In this document: positions 18,325 through 29,119 of the stretch, one piece after another
How positions within the stretch are numbered: position 1 is the first letter of the stretch
Layout: each line of letters opens with the position of its first letter
Source of the DNA: Roseiarcus sp963813555
GTDB taxonomy: Bacteria; Pseudomonadota; Alphaproteobacteria; Rhizobiales; Beijerinckiaceae
DNA length: 64,000 nucleotides
Direction: 5' to 3'
Assembly (NCBI GenBank): GCA_963813555.1
Contig: CAWEZX010000018.1
Location: forward strand, 124,001-188,000
Translations under genes and position numbers: made by a program
The notes under the pieces: generated by a model
Told to the model about the DNA's origin: nothing
Database searches by the model: none
What the model saw: only the letters and a program-made list of their open reading frames with translations

Positions 18325-18636
18325 TCAGCGGCGTTCGGGCGGGATTGCCGCGACCTCGCGGACGAATTGAGCGATCGCCTCGCGACTGTAGGACAGCTCC
18401 ACTCGCTTCGTCGAGGCCGGCCGCTTGGCGAGCGATAGTCCGGGGCGCCACTCCCGCGCCGGCCGGATCGGCCGGGCCGTGAAGCCACCGCCGCAATTGG
18501 GGCAGACGTTCTTGAGCGGCCCTTCGACGCACTCGGCGCAGAAGGTGCATTCGTAGGTGCAGATGCGCGCTGCGACCGAATTGGGCGGCAGGTCCTTGTC
18601 GCAATATTCGCAATTCGGCCGCAGTTCGAGCGCCAC
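18325..18636 (-). CDS. DUF1272 family zinc-ribbon-like protein
   Basis: I chose GTG 18636 (VALELRPNCEYCDKDLPPNS) because GAGGAAG lies just upstream and the family starts here; 103 residues. Eight cysteines in four pairs (CEYC, CTYEC with CAEC, CPNC) suggest bound zinc. This matches DUF1272, a short family of unknown function. The C-terminus is Arg-rich and less conserved. It is convergent with the L,D-transpeptidase gene, six bases away. Confidence 0.85.
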   Translation of the reverse strand: MALELRPNCEYCDKDLPPNSVAARICTYECTFCAECVEGPLKNVCPNCGGGFTARPIRPAREWRPGLSLAKRPASTKRVELSYSREAIAQFVREVAAIPPERR

Positions 18637-18710
18637 GTCTTCCTCGCCAGAAACGCCGGGGCCTCGAGCGTGGACCCGCATCTCGTGGAACGCAATCTGT
18701 CGCCCCCGGC

Positions 18711-19334
18711 ATGTCTCAAGCTCCCCGGCCGCTGCAAAATCGCGTCGATCCGTTCGGCGATTTTCATGCTGTTGCGGAACGCGGCGGTCTGATGGGCAAC
18801 CGTGGCGGGCGGCTGCATCGCGACGATCAGACGTTGAGCGGCAGCCGCTGGAAGACGAAGCACTGGCTCATTTGCGTCTGCGAATTCAAAGGCCGGCGCC
18901 GCCACGTCTGGGGCAGGTATTACACGGAGCTCTTTTTCCTTGACGAGCCGACCGCGCTCGCCGCCGGCCATCGGCCCTGCTTCGAGTGCCGACGGCGAGC
19001 GGCGAAGGCCTTTATTGCGGCCTTTCCGGGCGCTCCGAGCCACGTGGAGGGACTGGACGAAGCGCTCCATTGCGAGCGGGTCGAGAACCGGCTGAAACGC
19101 CTCTGGCGGGCGCGGCTCGGCGACCTGCCGGACGGGGCGATGATCGCGCGTGACGGCCACGCGTATGCGGTGCGATCGGGAGCGCTTTTGCCATGGAGCT
19201 TCGCCGGCTACCGCGCCCCGGCGCCGCTCGAGCCCGACGCGGTCGTCGATGTCTTGACCCCGCCCTCGACCGTCGCCGCGCTCAAGGGCGGCTATCGCCC
19301 GCTTTGGGCCGAGGCGCTGAAGGCTTCGCCTTGA
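18711..19334 (+). CDS. conserved hypothetical protein
   Basis: The 207-residue frame resembles a widespread uncharacterised family whose conserved lines are VDPFGDFHAVAERGGLMGNR, GRYYTELFFLDEPTALAAGH and RPCFECRR. The CxxC in the last motif could bind metal. No signal peptide or membrane segment is visible. It is divergent from the DUF1272 gene with about 75 bases between starts. I know no function for the family. Confidence 0.75.
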   Translation: MSQAPRPLQNRVDPFGDFHAVAERGGLMGNRGGRLHRDDQTLSGSRWKTKHWLICVCEFKGRRRHVWGRYYTELFFLDEPTALAAGHRPCFECRRRAAKAFIAAFPGAPSHVEGLDEALHCERVENRLKRLWRARLGDLPDGAMIARDGHAYAVRSGALLPWSFAGYRAPAPLEPDAVVDVLTPPSTVAALKGGYRPLWAEALKASP

Positions 19335-19403
19335 CGGGGGTCTCGCCCGCGACCTAATCCGCCGGCCTTGAGCGGCCCGATGGATTCTTTTGCAGGAGGA
19401 ACG

Positions 19404-19778
19404 ATGACGCGTGCTTTGGTGGTTGGTTTGGTGTTTCTGATGGTCTCCGCGGCAGGAGCCGCAGCCGGCGGCGTGACGGGACTTTGGATGCGGGACGACG
19501 GGTCCGCCAAGCTTCGCTTCTCAGCTTGCGGAGGCGACGCGATATGCGGCTTTCTGGCCTGGAAGAAGGAATCGGGCGGCGCCGCCAAGATCGGCCAACG
19601 ACTATTTTCCGATATGAAGCCGAATGGCAACGACTCCTGGGCCGGGACCGCGTTCAATCCTAATGACGGCAGGCGCTACACGGCAAAGCTAGCGCTTTCG
19701 GGCGACCATCTCGTCACCGCTGGCTGCGTGCTGGGCGGGCTCATCTGCGAGTCGTTCGGCTGGACCCGGGCCAAGTGA
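19404..19778 (+). CDS. secreted DUF2147 family protein
   Basis: ATG 19404 is preceded by GGAGG six bases upstream, so I prefer it to the ATG at 19368; 124 residues. A signal peptide (MTRALVVGLVFLMVSAAGAA) leads into the DUF2147 core: GLWMRDDGSAKLRFSACGGD, ICGFLAWKK, then RRYTAKLALSGDHLVTAGCV and ICESFGWTR. DUF2147 proteins are small periplasmic proteins of unknown function, common in alphaproteobacteria. The IS630 element begins 26 bases after its stop. Confidence 0.85.
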   Translation: MTRALVVGLVFLMVSAAGAAAGGVTGLWMRDDGSAKLRFSACGGDAICGFLAWKKESGGAAKIGQRLFSDMKPNGNDSWAGTAFNPNDGRRYTAKLALSGDHLVTAGCVLGGLICESFGWTRAK

Positions 19779-19804
19779 AAGAGGCAAGTGGGAGAGGTCT
19801 GATA

Positions 19805-20972
19805 CGAGTTCCGGGTGATTGACTCGGCGGGGAAGGATTTCAGTTGGATTTCCCGCTGGTAGATAGGAAAGCCATGATTCGCTGGGGGCGGGCATGGCGC
19901 ATGTGGCCGGTCATCTGAGCGTTGCGGCGTTGGAGGAGCGTTACGAAGCCTGCGGGGACGCGACGTCTTCGCGGCATTTCCAGACGATCTGGCTGTTGGC
20001 GAAGGGCCATACGATCGGGGAAGTGTCGGCGATGACCTCGTTTGGGAGCCGCTGGATCGAGCAGCTTCTGGAGCGCTACAACGCGCGCGGGCCTTCGGCG
20101 CTGGGCGATCTCCGGCGCGGCAACGGCGCGGTGGCGACTGTTCTGAGGCCCGAGGTGTTGGATCGGCTTGGCGCTCGTCTTGCCGATCCTCCGCCGGACG
20201 GCGGGGTTTGGACGAGCGCCAAGGTTGCGCAATGGATGGCGGGCGAGTTGGGCCTGGCGTCGCTCGCCGCGCAGCGTGGCTGGGAGGCGCTGAGGGCGAT
20301 CGATTGGTCGATCCAAAAGCCGCGGCCGCGCAACCCCAAGGCGGCGACGCTCGAGGAGCAGGACGACTTCAAAAAAAAGTGGCCGACATTGTCGCCGAGG
20401 AAGCGGCGCGCCATCCCGACACGCCGATCGAGACTTTCGCGACCGACGAACACCGGATCGGCCTGAAGCCGGTGACGCGGCGAGTTCTGGGCGCCTGTGG
20501 GCAAACGGCCGATCTCGCACGGCCACCATCGGTTCGAATGGCTTTATGTGACGGCCTTCGTCTCACCCGCCACCGGTGAAGTCTTCTGGTACGTCTCGAA
20601 CGGCGTATCGAAGCCTTTCTTCGAGGCGCTGCTGCGCTTGTTCGCCGAGGAAGCCGGCGCAGGGCGCGATCGGATCATCGTGCTCGTGCTCGACAACGCC
20701 GGCTGGCACGGTGAAGCCGGCCTTGTCGTACCGGAAGGGGTTCGTCTCGTCTTCCAACCCGCCTATACCCCCGAAGTGCAGCCGGCCGAAACGCTCTGGA
20801 CGCTGGTCGACGAGCCGATCGTCAACAAGCACATTCCCGACCTCGAAACGCTCGACGAGGTCATCTCCGCACGTTGCGCCGCCCTCGCTGCGGAGCGACA
20901 AAAAATCAAAAGCCAAGCCGGCTTCCACTGGTGGCCCAAAATCGCCAACCCGAGGTGATCACCAGGAAATCG
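19805..20972 (+). mobile_element. IS630-family insertion sequence, complete ends
   Basis: Imperfect inverted repeats bound the element: CGAGTTCCGGGTGATTGACT at the left end (from 19805) and its counterpart, 20951-20972, at the right, with about 17 of the first 22 bases matching. Both ends are flanked by TA (19803-19804 and 20973-20974), the dinucleotide that IS630/Tc1-type elements target and duplicate. The element is 1168 bp and carries a single transposase split by two frame changes. Confidence 0.85.
19894..20958 (+). pseudogene. IS630 transposase, two frame changes
   Basis: The N-terminal part (MAHVAGHLSVAALEERYEA, with a helix-turn-helix around GHTIGEVSAMTSFGSRWIEQ) runs to an A8-G slippery run at 20371-20379. 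A -1 shift there continues as VADIVAEEAARHPD and TDEHRIGLKPVTRR. The A-run fits programmed frameshifting as reported for some IS630 members. A second break at GAGTTC (20482-20487) must be repaired by one base to give RRVWAPVGKRPISHGHHRF and the rest: VLDNAGWH and PAYTPEVQPAETLW, holding the second D and the E of the DDE triad. The second break looks like the same GANTC-site insertion seen in hisG. Confidence 0.82.
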
Positions 20973-21092
20973 TATGAGCCGGGGGTGTGCAGAATTGCGC
21001 GCGACTCCGCCTTTTCAAGAGGTTAGGCCCTCTTATCTGCAACTCTGAAAAACCGAAGACGGTGGGCTGCGGCGTCCGTCCGACCACGGCCG

Positions 21093-21602
21093 CTAGCCGC
21101 CGCCGCGGCCGCGCAGGAACGCCTCGAAGGCGCTGAACGTCGCGGCCGAGACGTAATGCTCGATGCCTTCAGCGTCCGCCTCCGCCGCCTCGCGCGGCGC
21201 GCCAACGGCGATGAGGAGGTCGACCACCAGCCGGTGGCGCTCACGCGCGCTCTTCGCCATCGCCGCGCCCGCTTCCGTCAAAAAGACGCCGCGATAGGGC
21301 TTGGCTCGCGCCAGCCCCTCGCGCTTGAGGCGGGCGATGGTCTTGCTGGCAGTGGGATGGGCGACGCCCATCCGTCGCGCGATGTCGGTCGTGCGCGCTT
21401 CGCCATTGGCGGCGATCAGATCGGCGATCAATTCGGTATAGTCCTCGAGCAACGAGGCCGAGCGCGCCGAGCGCACCTTGCTGAACCGGTCGGCTTGCGC
21501 CGGCTCGGCCGCCAGTCCCGCCTGCGCGGACGGCGGCCCTTTGCCGCGCTTCGTGGTCGCCAAATCGCCCTCGCTCGCCCCGCCGCGGTCAGATATCGCC
21601 AC
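21093..21602 (-). CDS. mntR: MntR, manganese-responsive DtxR-family repressor
   Basis: The 169-residue protein has a winged helix-turn-helix (about 50-110, DIARRMGVAHPTASKTIARL) and the metal-binding dimerisation domain (ERHRLVVDLLIAVG, EADAEGIEHYVS), including the conserved H and E ligands. This is the DtxR/MntR pattern. MntR with bound Mn represses uptake genes. It is divergent from mntH, its expected target, with about 150 bases between the starts. An Ala-rich extension precedes the helix-turn-helix, so the true start could be further in. Confidence 0.9.
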   Translation of the reverse strand: MAISDRGGASEGDLATTKRGKGPPSAQAGLAAEPAQADRFSKVRSARSASLLEDYTELIADLIAANGEARTTDIARRMGVAHPTASKTIARLKREGLARAKPYRGVFLTEAGAAMAKSARERHRLVVDLLIAVGAPREAAEADAEGIEHYVSAATFSAFEAFLRGRGGG

Positions 21603-21613
21603 AGGTTTTATTG

Positions 21614-21629
21614 TGCAGCCTTGGCTGCA
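21614..21629. promoter_or_regulatory. palindrome in the mntR-mntH intergenic region, candidate MntR operator
   Basis: TGCAGCC-TT-GGCTGCA is a perfect inverted repeat 11 bases upstream of the mntR start. A half-site (TTTGCAGCC) recurs near 21681, close to the mntH side. Its position fits autoregulation and control of mntH, but it does not match an MntR box that I know. Confidence 0.4.
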
Positions 21630-21754
21630 AAATGCAACCCCGGTTTGGCGCCCGGCGAATGCGTTCAGCCTTTGCGCTCATTTGCAGCCTATTGACTATG
21701 GCGTAGCAGAGGGTACATTATGGAGGTCAGGCAAGAAACACTGGAGACCAAGCT

Positions 21755-23092
<1,338 letters not shown>

Positions 23093-23822
23093 CCGCTTGC
23101 CGCGAGCTCGGCGCGCAACGCTTGGTTTTCAGCTTCCAACGCTTGCAGGCGCGAGCGCAACGGCGCGAGCGCAGGGGCGAGTTCGGCTTCGCTGAATCGC
23201 GGAATGATATGCTGCGGACAGTTCCAGTCGAACGCGGCAAGATGGATGATAAGCCCGCGCTCGACCTTCGCCCGGTAGCCTGGCAACGCCAGTTTAGCGG
23301 CCAGCTCCGGATCGGCCGCCAGATCCCTTGCCTCCATATGCGCATAAAGCTTGAGGCGCCGCCGGTTGGGATAGTCCATCAGGATCAGCGCGGCGCGATC
23401 ATCGGTCACCAGATTGCCGGTGCTGATGTACTGGCGGTTGCCGCGAAAGTCGGGAATCGCCAGCGTCCTCTCATCGAGAACGCGGATGAAGCCGGGCGGC
23501 CCTCCGCGGTGCTGCACATAGGGCCAGCCGCTCTCCGAGACGGTCGCCATATAGAGGCTGTCGCGCTCGGCGATGAACGCCGCCTCGGCTGGGGTGAAGC
23601 GGTCAGACGGACGGTCGCCTTTGAAATTCGTCCAGAATTCGCCGCTGCCATTGGCCTCCTGCGCCGTGCGAACGCCTGGCGTCGAGGCGATGTCGAGAAA
23701 TCCGTAAGGCATGGCGGGAGCCGCACTCCGTATGGCCGAAATTCGACCACGACACACATAGTGGGTTTCAGTTCTCTCAATAATCCCGCATTATTGGAAC
23801 ACAGTCTTTCAGTTGCGAGAAA

Positions 23823-24722
23823 ATGGACCGCCTCGAAGCCATGTCCCTTCTGGTCTCGGTTGCGGAGGCCGGCAGCCTGTCCGGAGCCGGCCGCAAGCTC
23901 GGCGTGCCGCTGCCGACGGTCAGCCGCAAGATTTCCGAACTGGAAGCGCATCTGAACACACGGCTCCTGACCCGTTCGACCCGCAGGCTCGCTCTCACCG
24001 ACACCGGCGCGGCCTATATAGCCGCGGCCAAGCGCATCCTCGACGAGGTGAGCGAGGCCGAACGGGCGGCGTCCGGAGAACATGCCGCGCCCCGGGGCGA
24101 CCTCGTCATCACCGCTCCAGTGGTCTTTGGCCGGCTGCATGTCCTCCCGGTCATCGCCGAGTTTCTCAATCGATGGCCCGAGATCAATGTCCGGCTTGTC
24201 CTCGCCGACCGCAACCTGCACCTCATCGACGAGCATATCGACATCGCGCTGCGGATCGGCGCGCTTGCGGACAGCGCCTTGGTTTCGACGCAGGTCGGAA
24301 CGGTGCGCAGCGTGGTGTGCGGTAGTCCCGGCTGTTTCGCCGCTCACGGCGCGCCGAAACGCCCCGAGGACCTGTCCACGCTGACCGCAGTGACATTCGA
24401 CCCGTTTTCGTCGTCGCCGCATTGGATCTTCCGCGACCCGAAGTCGAAGCGCGAAATTCGCGTCCCCGTGCGCTCGCGCCTGTCCGTCAATACCGCGGAA
24501 GCGGCGATCGACGGCGCGGCCGCGGGCCTCGGCGTCACTCGCGTCTTGTCCTATCAGATCGCCCAAGCGGTTCTGGAGGGCCGAATTGAGATCGTGCTCG
24601 CCGAGTATGAGCCTGCGCCGGCGCCAGTCAGCCTCATCCATGGCCATCAGGGATTGACGCCGCTCAAGGTGCGCATGGCTCTCGATTTCGCCGCGCCTCG
24701 ATTGAGAGCGCGGCTCGCCTAG
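23823..24722 (+). CDS. LysR-family transcriptional regulator
   Basis: The 299 residues start with the LysR winged helix-turn-helix (MDRLEAMSLLVSVAEAGSLS, GAGRKLGVPLPTVSRKISEL) and continue with the periplasmic-binding-like effector domain (GDLVITAPVVFGRLHVLPVI, then GAAAGLGVTRVLSYQ). It belongs to the CrgA-like group that usually controls a divergent oxidoreductase gene; here that is the flavin-barrel gene, whose start is about 110 bases away. Confidence 0.92.
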   Translation: MDRLEAMSLLVSVAEAGSLSGAGRKLGVPLPTVSRKISELEAHLNTRLLTRSTRRLALTDTGAAYIAAAKRILDEVSEAERAASGEHAAPRGDLVITAPVVFGRLHVLPVIAEFLNRWPEINVRLVLADRNLHLIDEHIDIALRIGALADSALVSTQVGTVRSVVCGSPGCFAAHGAPKRPEDLSTLTAVTFDPFSSSPHWIFRDPKSKREIRVPVRSRLSVNTAEAAIDGAAAGLGVTRVLSYQIAQAVLEGRIEIVLAEYEPAPAPVSLIHGHQGLTPLKVRMALDFAAPRLRARLA

Positions 24723-24775
24723 GCCGCTTGGCGAGCTTGGGCTGGACAGCAGGCGGGACCGTGTGAACTTGGCGT

Positions 24776-25192
24776 TTACTGAAAAGGGTTCGTCAATTTA
24801 ACGCCCGAGCCTTTGAAATCGGCGACGTTGCGAGTCACGAGAGTGAGGTCGTTGACAAGCGCGATGGCGGCGATTTGCTTGTCGATCGCGTGGCTTGGGT
24901 CAGGGACCCGCAGATGACCCCAGACCTGCGCCGCGTCCGCATCAAAAGCGAGAAGGCGTTCGCCAAACAATTCGACGACGCTCGCCAGCCAAGTCTCAAG
25001 AAGCCGCGCTCGCCCGACGTCACCGCGGCCGCGGATGATTTCGACCCCACGGCGCAACTCGCCCATCGAAATAGCGGAAAGAAACACCGGATTGCCTGAG
25101 CCGCCGACAGTCTCGAAAAAAGCAATGACGCCGCGATTGGCTTTGGCCCGCTTGCGGGCCTCGCTAATCACGTTGGTGTCAATCAAATACAT
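24776..25192 (-). CDS. PIN-domain toxin (VapC/FitB family)
   Basis: From ATG 25192 (MYLIDTNVISEARK) the protein has 138 residues. It shows the PIN-domain acidic residues: D5 in LIDTNV, E in SMGELRRG, D in DAAQVWGHL, and D with N in LTLVTRNVADFKGSG. These ribonucleases cleave RNA when freed from the antitoxin. LTLVTRNVADF is typical of FitB-type toxins. The start overlaps the end of the antitoxin gene by 14 bases. Confidence 0.92.
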   Translation of the reverse strand: MYLIDTNVISEARKRAKANRGVIAFFETVGGSGNPVFLSAISMGELRRGVEIIRGRGDVGRARLLETWLASVVELFGERLLAFDADAAQVWGHLRVPDPSHAIDKQIAAIALVNDLTLVTRNVADFKGSGVKLTNPFQ

Positions 25193-25415
25193 GAGGCACG
25201 GGATCGGACGCCTCGACCCGCTCAAAATCCGCGTCGAGGCCGACGTCAGGCATGGACGCCAGAACCTGCGCAAAGGTGCGCCGGCGAGGACGCGCAAGCG
25301 CCGCCGTTAGGATTGCACGATGTTCCGCTTCGGCGCTGCGGCCATGCGCCCCGGCGCGCTCCTTGAGCGACCGGACGATTGCGTCATCAACTCCGCGCAC
25401 CAGCAGATCGGGCAT
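25179..25415 (-). CDS. FitA-like ribbon-helix-helix antitoxin
   Basis: From ATG 25415 the protein has 78 residues: MPDLLVRGVDDAIVRSLKER is the ribbon-helix-helix DNA-binding part, with GRSAEAEHRAIL as the conserved second helix of the FitA/Arc group. The C-terminal tail would wrap the PIN toxin. A perfect 10-base inverted repeat lies 18 bases upstream, fitting autoregulation by the complex. Confidence 0.9.
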   Translation of the reverse strand: MPDLLVRGVDDAIVRSLKERAGAHGRSAEAEHRAILTAALARPRRRTFAQVLASMPDVGLDADFERVEASDPVPHVFD

Positions 25416-25433
25416 ATTCGCAGCTCCAAGCCT

Positions 25434-25456
25434 CGATGCTATCAATGATAGCATCG
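25434..25456. promoter_or_regulatory. palindromic operator of the FitAB-type pair
   Basis: CGATGCTATC and GATAGCATCG form a perfect 10-base inverted repeat around AAT. It sits just upstream of the antitoxin start on the minus strand, where a ribbon-helix-helix antitoxin would bind and repress its own operon. Confidence 0.75.
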
Positions 25457-25532
25457 GCCCAAACCGACGGCAAGAGCGGTTCGCGCCTCTGTCCTGGCCA
25501 ACGAGCGGCGGCCCTCGAGGTCAACGGCTCGC

Positions 25533-28500
25533 CTATTGCGCCGCCTGGATGTTGGGGAAGGCGATCTCGATCAGCGTGCCTTGCTCGCGCCGGCTCTTGA
25601 TCGAAAACTCGGCCTTGTTGGCTTCGACCAGCGCCTTGGTGAGCGGCAGGCCGAGACCGGCCCCGCCCTTGGTCCCGCTCTTGCCGACCTGGCTGAACGG
25701 CGTGAGCGCGAGACCGACTTCATTCTCGTTCATGCCAACCCCGGTGTCGCGCACGCGGATCACCGCCTGGCCGGCGGCGTCGACCGCAGTCGAGACGATC
25801 ACCTGCCCGCCCGGCTCGTTGAACTTCACCGCGTTCGACATCAGGTTCAGCATGATCTGCTTGAGCGAGCGCTCGTCGACCATCACGCGGGGCAGGCGAT
25901 CATGCAGCGAGACGCGCATGATGACGCGCTCGCGCGCGGCCTGCGGCTGCATCAGCGACACGCACTCGCGAATCACGCTGTTGGCGTCGACCGAGGCGAA
26001 GGCGAGGTCGAGCTTGCCGGCTTCGATCTTGCTCAGATCAAGCAGGTCGTCGGCAAGGCTCATCACATGGCCGCCGGAGGCGTGGATATCCTTGAGATAG
26101 TCCTTGTAGCGCTCGTTGCCGACCGGGCCGAAACGCTCCTCCAACATGACCTCCGCAAAGCCGAGGATGGCGTGCAAGGGCGTGCGGATCTCATGGCTGA
26201 CCTGCGCGAGAAAATCGGTCTTGGCGGCGCTGGCGGCCTCGGCGGCCTCGCGCGCGGCGATAAGGCGCCGCTCGGTCTCGCGCTCACGGCTGAGGTCGCG
26301 CGCAAGCACGCAAAATTGCGGGGCCTCGCTCGGGCCGATGCGGGCCAGCGTCAGCGCCAGTGGAATCGAAGCCCCGTTGCGATCGCGCCCAACAACCTGC
26401 AGCGGACGAAAAGCCGCTTCGCCTTCCCCGCCGAGGCTTAAGGCCTCGAGCCTTGCGGTCGTCTCGGGATGGCTCTGCGGCGCGAGCAGCATCAACACGC
26501 TCTCGCCTGCGATCTCGTTCTGGTGGTAGCAGAACAGGCGCTCCGCCGGCTCATTCAGCGACACAATGCGCCCGGCCGAATCAAGCGTGACGGCGCCGTC
26601 GCTCGCGCGGTCGAGCATCGCCTGAAGTTCGCGGCTCGCCAAGCCCTTGCGCGCCGCCCCCTCGGTTTCGGCGACACGCATTCTCGCCCGCAACTCGGCT
26701 TCCAGCGAGCGCCGCAGAGCGATCAGCGTCGCAGGCGCGCCGTCCCAGCCAATCACCTGCGCGTGGCCGTCGACGGACAAGATTTGCCCATCCGCCTTCA
26801 CAAGCGCAACCGCGCCTGCGTCCTCGGCCGTCATGTCCGGCGGATCGCGGTCGCGGAACATCCTGGAAAGCCCATTCGCCGCCTGAAATTCGGCGAAATC
26901 GCGATAGCCGATGAGTTCGAGCAGCGTCCGATTGGCGTAGAGCGCGCCCCCGTCGCGAGCGATGAGGACGCCAACCGGCAGACGGTCCAGAACCGCGCCC
27001 GCGTTGCGCTGAACCTCACCGTCGTCGGCGCCGCGGGCCGGGCCAAGCTCGCCTTGCCGATCCTTCGACTGCTCCGCGCGAGCGCCGACCCCGAGTTCCC
27101 TGATGACCTCCGAGCCTGTCCGTCCCTCCGACTGGTCGTCGCGCGAAGCCGGCGTTCGACCCACCAGGGCGCGCGCGATTTCCCGGAAGGCGTCGCGCTC
27201 ACTGCGGCTGAGCTCCACGCTCTCGGCGGGAGAGGTTTGCGCCGACTCGCGGGCCAAAGCGTCAAGCGCGCCCGGGCGGATGGGAACGATGTTGGAAGGC
27301 GCCAAGGGCGTCGGATGGCGCAGGACATAAATCGCGGCAGTGCGCTCGGGGGGCGGCGGCTGAGGCTCGCTCGCCGCGGGGCGCTCGGCGAGGTCCGGTT
27401 GCTCGGCCTCCGGCACGGGCGCCTCGGCCTCGCCCGCCTCCGGCGGCGCAGGAGCGAACTGGGGTCCGTCCGTGACGACCGAGAGTTCGAGCGGAGGCTC
27501 CTCTGGTGCATCGGGCAGGGCAGATTCAAGATTTGTTTCGGCGGGCTCCGCGGCGGTTTCGCCGTCCTGGACCTCGGGCGTGAACCCATCCGATGGCGCG
27601 ATCTCAATCCCTGTGACGGTTGTAACTCCGCCCAGATCGAGCAACCCAGGGGGCGCCCCCGCCTCGAAACCATCCGTCGACGAAAGCCCAAGATTCGGCT
27701 GGATAAGTTCTGCCGCGCTTTCGTAGGCTTCACCCTCGGCTTCAAGCTCGTCCTCGGACGACGACTGGCCGGGCTCGAACGGGTCGCTCGGCGCCGGGGC
27801 GGGCACGGCTCTGTCCGCCTCGAGGGAAGCTTCGGGCGGCGCGGCGGGAACGACCGTAGGCGCGAGATCGAGATGCGATTTGACGGGGCCAGCGACGCCT
27901 TCGCCGACTTGCGCTTCGGACGGGGCGCGAGGGCCCGCAGCCGGCAAGGACGCACGCTTGGGTTCGGACGTCTCAAGCGGCGCCGATCGATCGTCTTCGG
28001 CGTGCTCTGCTAACGGAGCGTCCACGAACGCAGCGGGCGCCTCCAGCTCCTCCCCCGCCACGCCGAAACCTTGATAGCCCAAAAATTCACGTTGACGGCC
28101 AAACAATGGCGCGGCCGAAAGCGTGATCACCCGGCGCCGACGAACTCCCGAGAGCGGCCACTCGACCGTGACGCCGGAGAAGGTTTGCCGCTCGCCAAGC
28201 ACGCGGATGAGTTCGTCGCCCCCGTCCATTCCAGCGCGCTGGAGAAGCGCCTCAACGGACTCGCCGTGTCGGGGCGCGTTGGCCCCAACCGCGGCGACGA
28301 CCACGGGATGGGGCGCGCCGAAGCGGCCCTCGTCGTCGAGGGTCCACAGGAAACGCGAATTTGGCGGCGGGGTTGCAGCCAAATCCGACCGCGCCGAATC
28401 TTCCAACTGCGGAGCTTCATCCCCCACCTGCGGAGCTTCGCGGTCGTCGGCAGGGCGCCCGTCGTTTGCGGCGCCCAGAGCCGGAACAGACACCAAAAGC

Positions 28501-28904
28501 CAGTTCGCGCCTCCGGGCGCGCGAATGCGAACGCAACGCAAATTGACCCCGGCCGGCCGCCGGTCGACGATAACCCGCATCTGCTCGAGGCGCGGCGGCG
28601 CGCCTATGAGAAGCGTCGCCGCCAGGTGACGCAGCCGCCGCGCCGACGGTCCTTCACCCCGCATCAGACGAGCTTCGAGCGCCTCGCAGTCCTTGGCCCC
28701 AAGCAAAGCGAGGATGGCCGGGCTCGCGCTCACGAGAAAGCCCGGCGGGGAAAGGATCGCCAGCCGCGCCTTATCGTTCAGCCAGTCTTGTGGCGCGTCA
28801 TGGGGCAAGGCCGCGAGGGCTTGTTCGCGTGAGAGCGCGGTAACGTCGACGGCGGACGATGGCGGCGAATGGGTCAAAGTCGGCGCTCGCGAATGGAACG
28901 TCAA
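25533..28904 (-). CDS. large PAS-containing histidine kinase, PdhS/PleC/DivJ-like
   Basis: The 1123-residue protein has an N-terminal conserved region (LSREQALAALPHDAPQDW and a PAS-like segment to about 280), a long acidic, Pro/Ala/Glu-rich linker (about 290-540), and two PAS-like segments (about 660-880, ASDGAVTLDSAGRIVSLNEP). It ends in HisKA with the phospho-accepting histidine near 904 in VSHEIRTPLHAILGFAEVML, and HATPase with NLMSNAVKFNEPGG and GAGLGLPLTKALVE. The HisKA sequence is that of the PleC/DivJ/PdhS kinases that act on DivK in alphaproteobacterial cell-cycle control. No transmembrane segment is evident, as in PdhS. It is alone, without a response regulator. Confidence 0.85.
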   Translation of the reverse strand: MTFHSRAPTLTHSPPSSAVDVTALSREQALAALPHDAPQDWLNDKARLAILSPPGFLVSASPAILALLGAKDCEALEARLMRGEGPSARRLRHLAATLLIGAPPRLEQMRVIVDRRPAGVNLRCVRIRAPGGANWLLVSVPALGAANDGRPADDREAPQVGDEAPQLEDSARSDLAATPPPNSRFLWTLDDEGRFGAPHPVVVAAVGANAPRHGESVEALLQRAGMDGGDELIRVLGERQTFSGVTVEWPLSGVRRRRVITLSAAPLFGRQREFLGYQGFGVAGEELEAPAAFVDAPLAEHAEDDRSAPLETSEPKRASLPAAGPRAPSEAQVGEGVAGPVKSHLDLAPTVVPAAPPEASLEADRAVPAPAPSDPFEPGQSSSEDELEAEGEAYESAAELIQPNLGLSSTDGFEAGAPPGLLDLGGVTTVTGIEIAPSDGFTPEVQDGETAAEPAETNLESALPDAPEEPPLELSVVTDGPQFAPAPPEAGEAEAPVPEAEQPDLAERPAASEPQPPPPERTAAIYVLRHPTPLAPSNIVPIRPGALDALARESAQTSPAESVELSRSERDAFREIARALVGRTPASRDDQSEGRTGSEVIRELGVGARAEQSKDRQGELGPARGADDGEVQRNAGAVLDRLPVGVLIARDGGALYANRTLLELIGYRDFAEFQAANGLSRMFRDRDPPDMTAEDAGAVALVKADGQILSVDGHAQVIGWDGAPATLIALRRSLEAELRARMRVAETEGAARKGLASRELQAMLDRASDGAVTLDSAGRIVSLNEPAERLFCYHQNEIAGESVLMLLAPQSHPETTARLEALSLGGEGEAAFRPLQVVGRDRNGASIPLALTLARIGPSEAPQFCVLARDLSRERETERRLIAAREAAEAASAAKTDFLAQVSHEIRTPLHAILGFAEVMLEERFGPVGNERYKDYLKDIHASGGHVMSLADDLLDLSKIEAGKLDLAFASVDANSVIRECVSLMQPQAARERVIMRVSLHDRLPRVMVDERSLKQIMLNLMSNAVKFNEPGGQVIVSTAVDAAGQAVIRVRDTGVGMNENEVGLALTPFSQVGKSGTKGGAGLGLPLTKALVEANKAEFSIKSRREQGTLIEIAFPNIQAAQ

Positions 28905-29119
28905 ATCGGCGCAGGCGGATGGCCCACACGATTCGGGCTTTATCGTTAGCGAAAGCTTAACGCGGTCGGTGAATTTTCACCACGGGAGTCGGCGACCTGA
29001 TTGTTTCCAAGGTTAAAATTCCGCGGTCCGCTAAAAATGTTGCACTGCAGCAAAAATTGAGCTATGAGGGCCGGAAACGGGGGGATGCTGATTCGCGCCC
29101 GCCGCTGAAAGGGAAGAAA

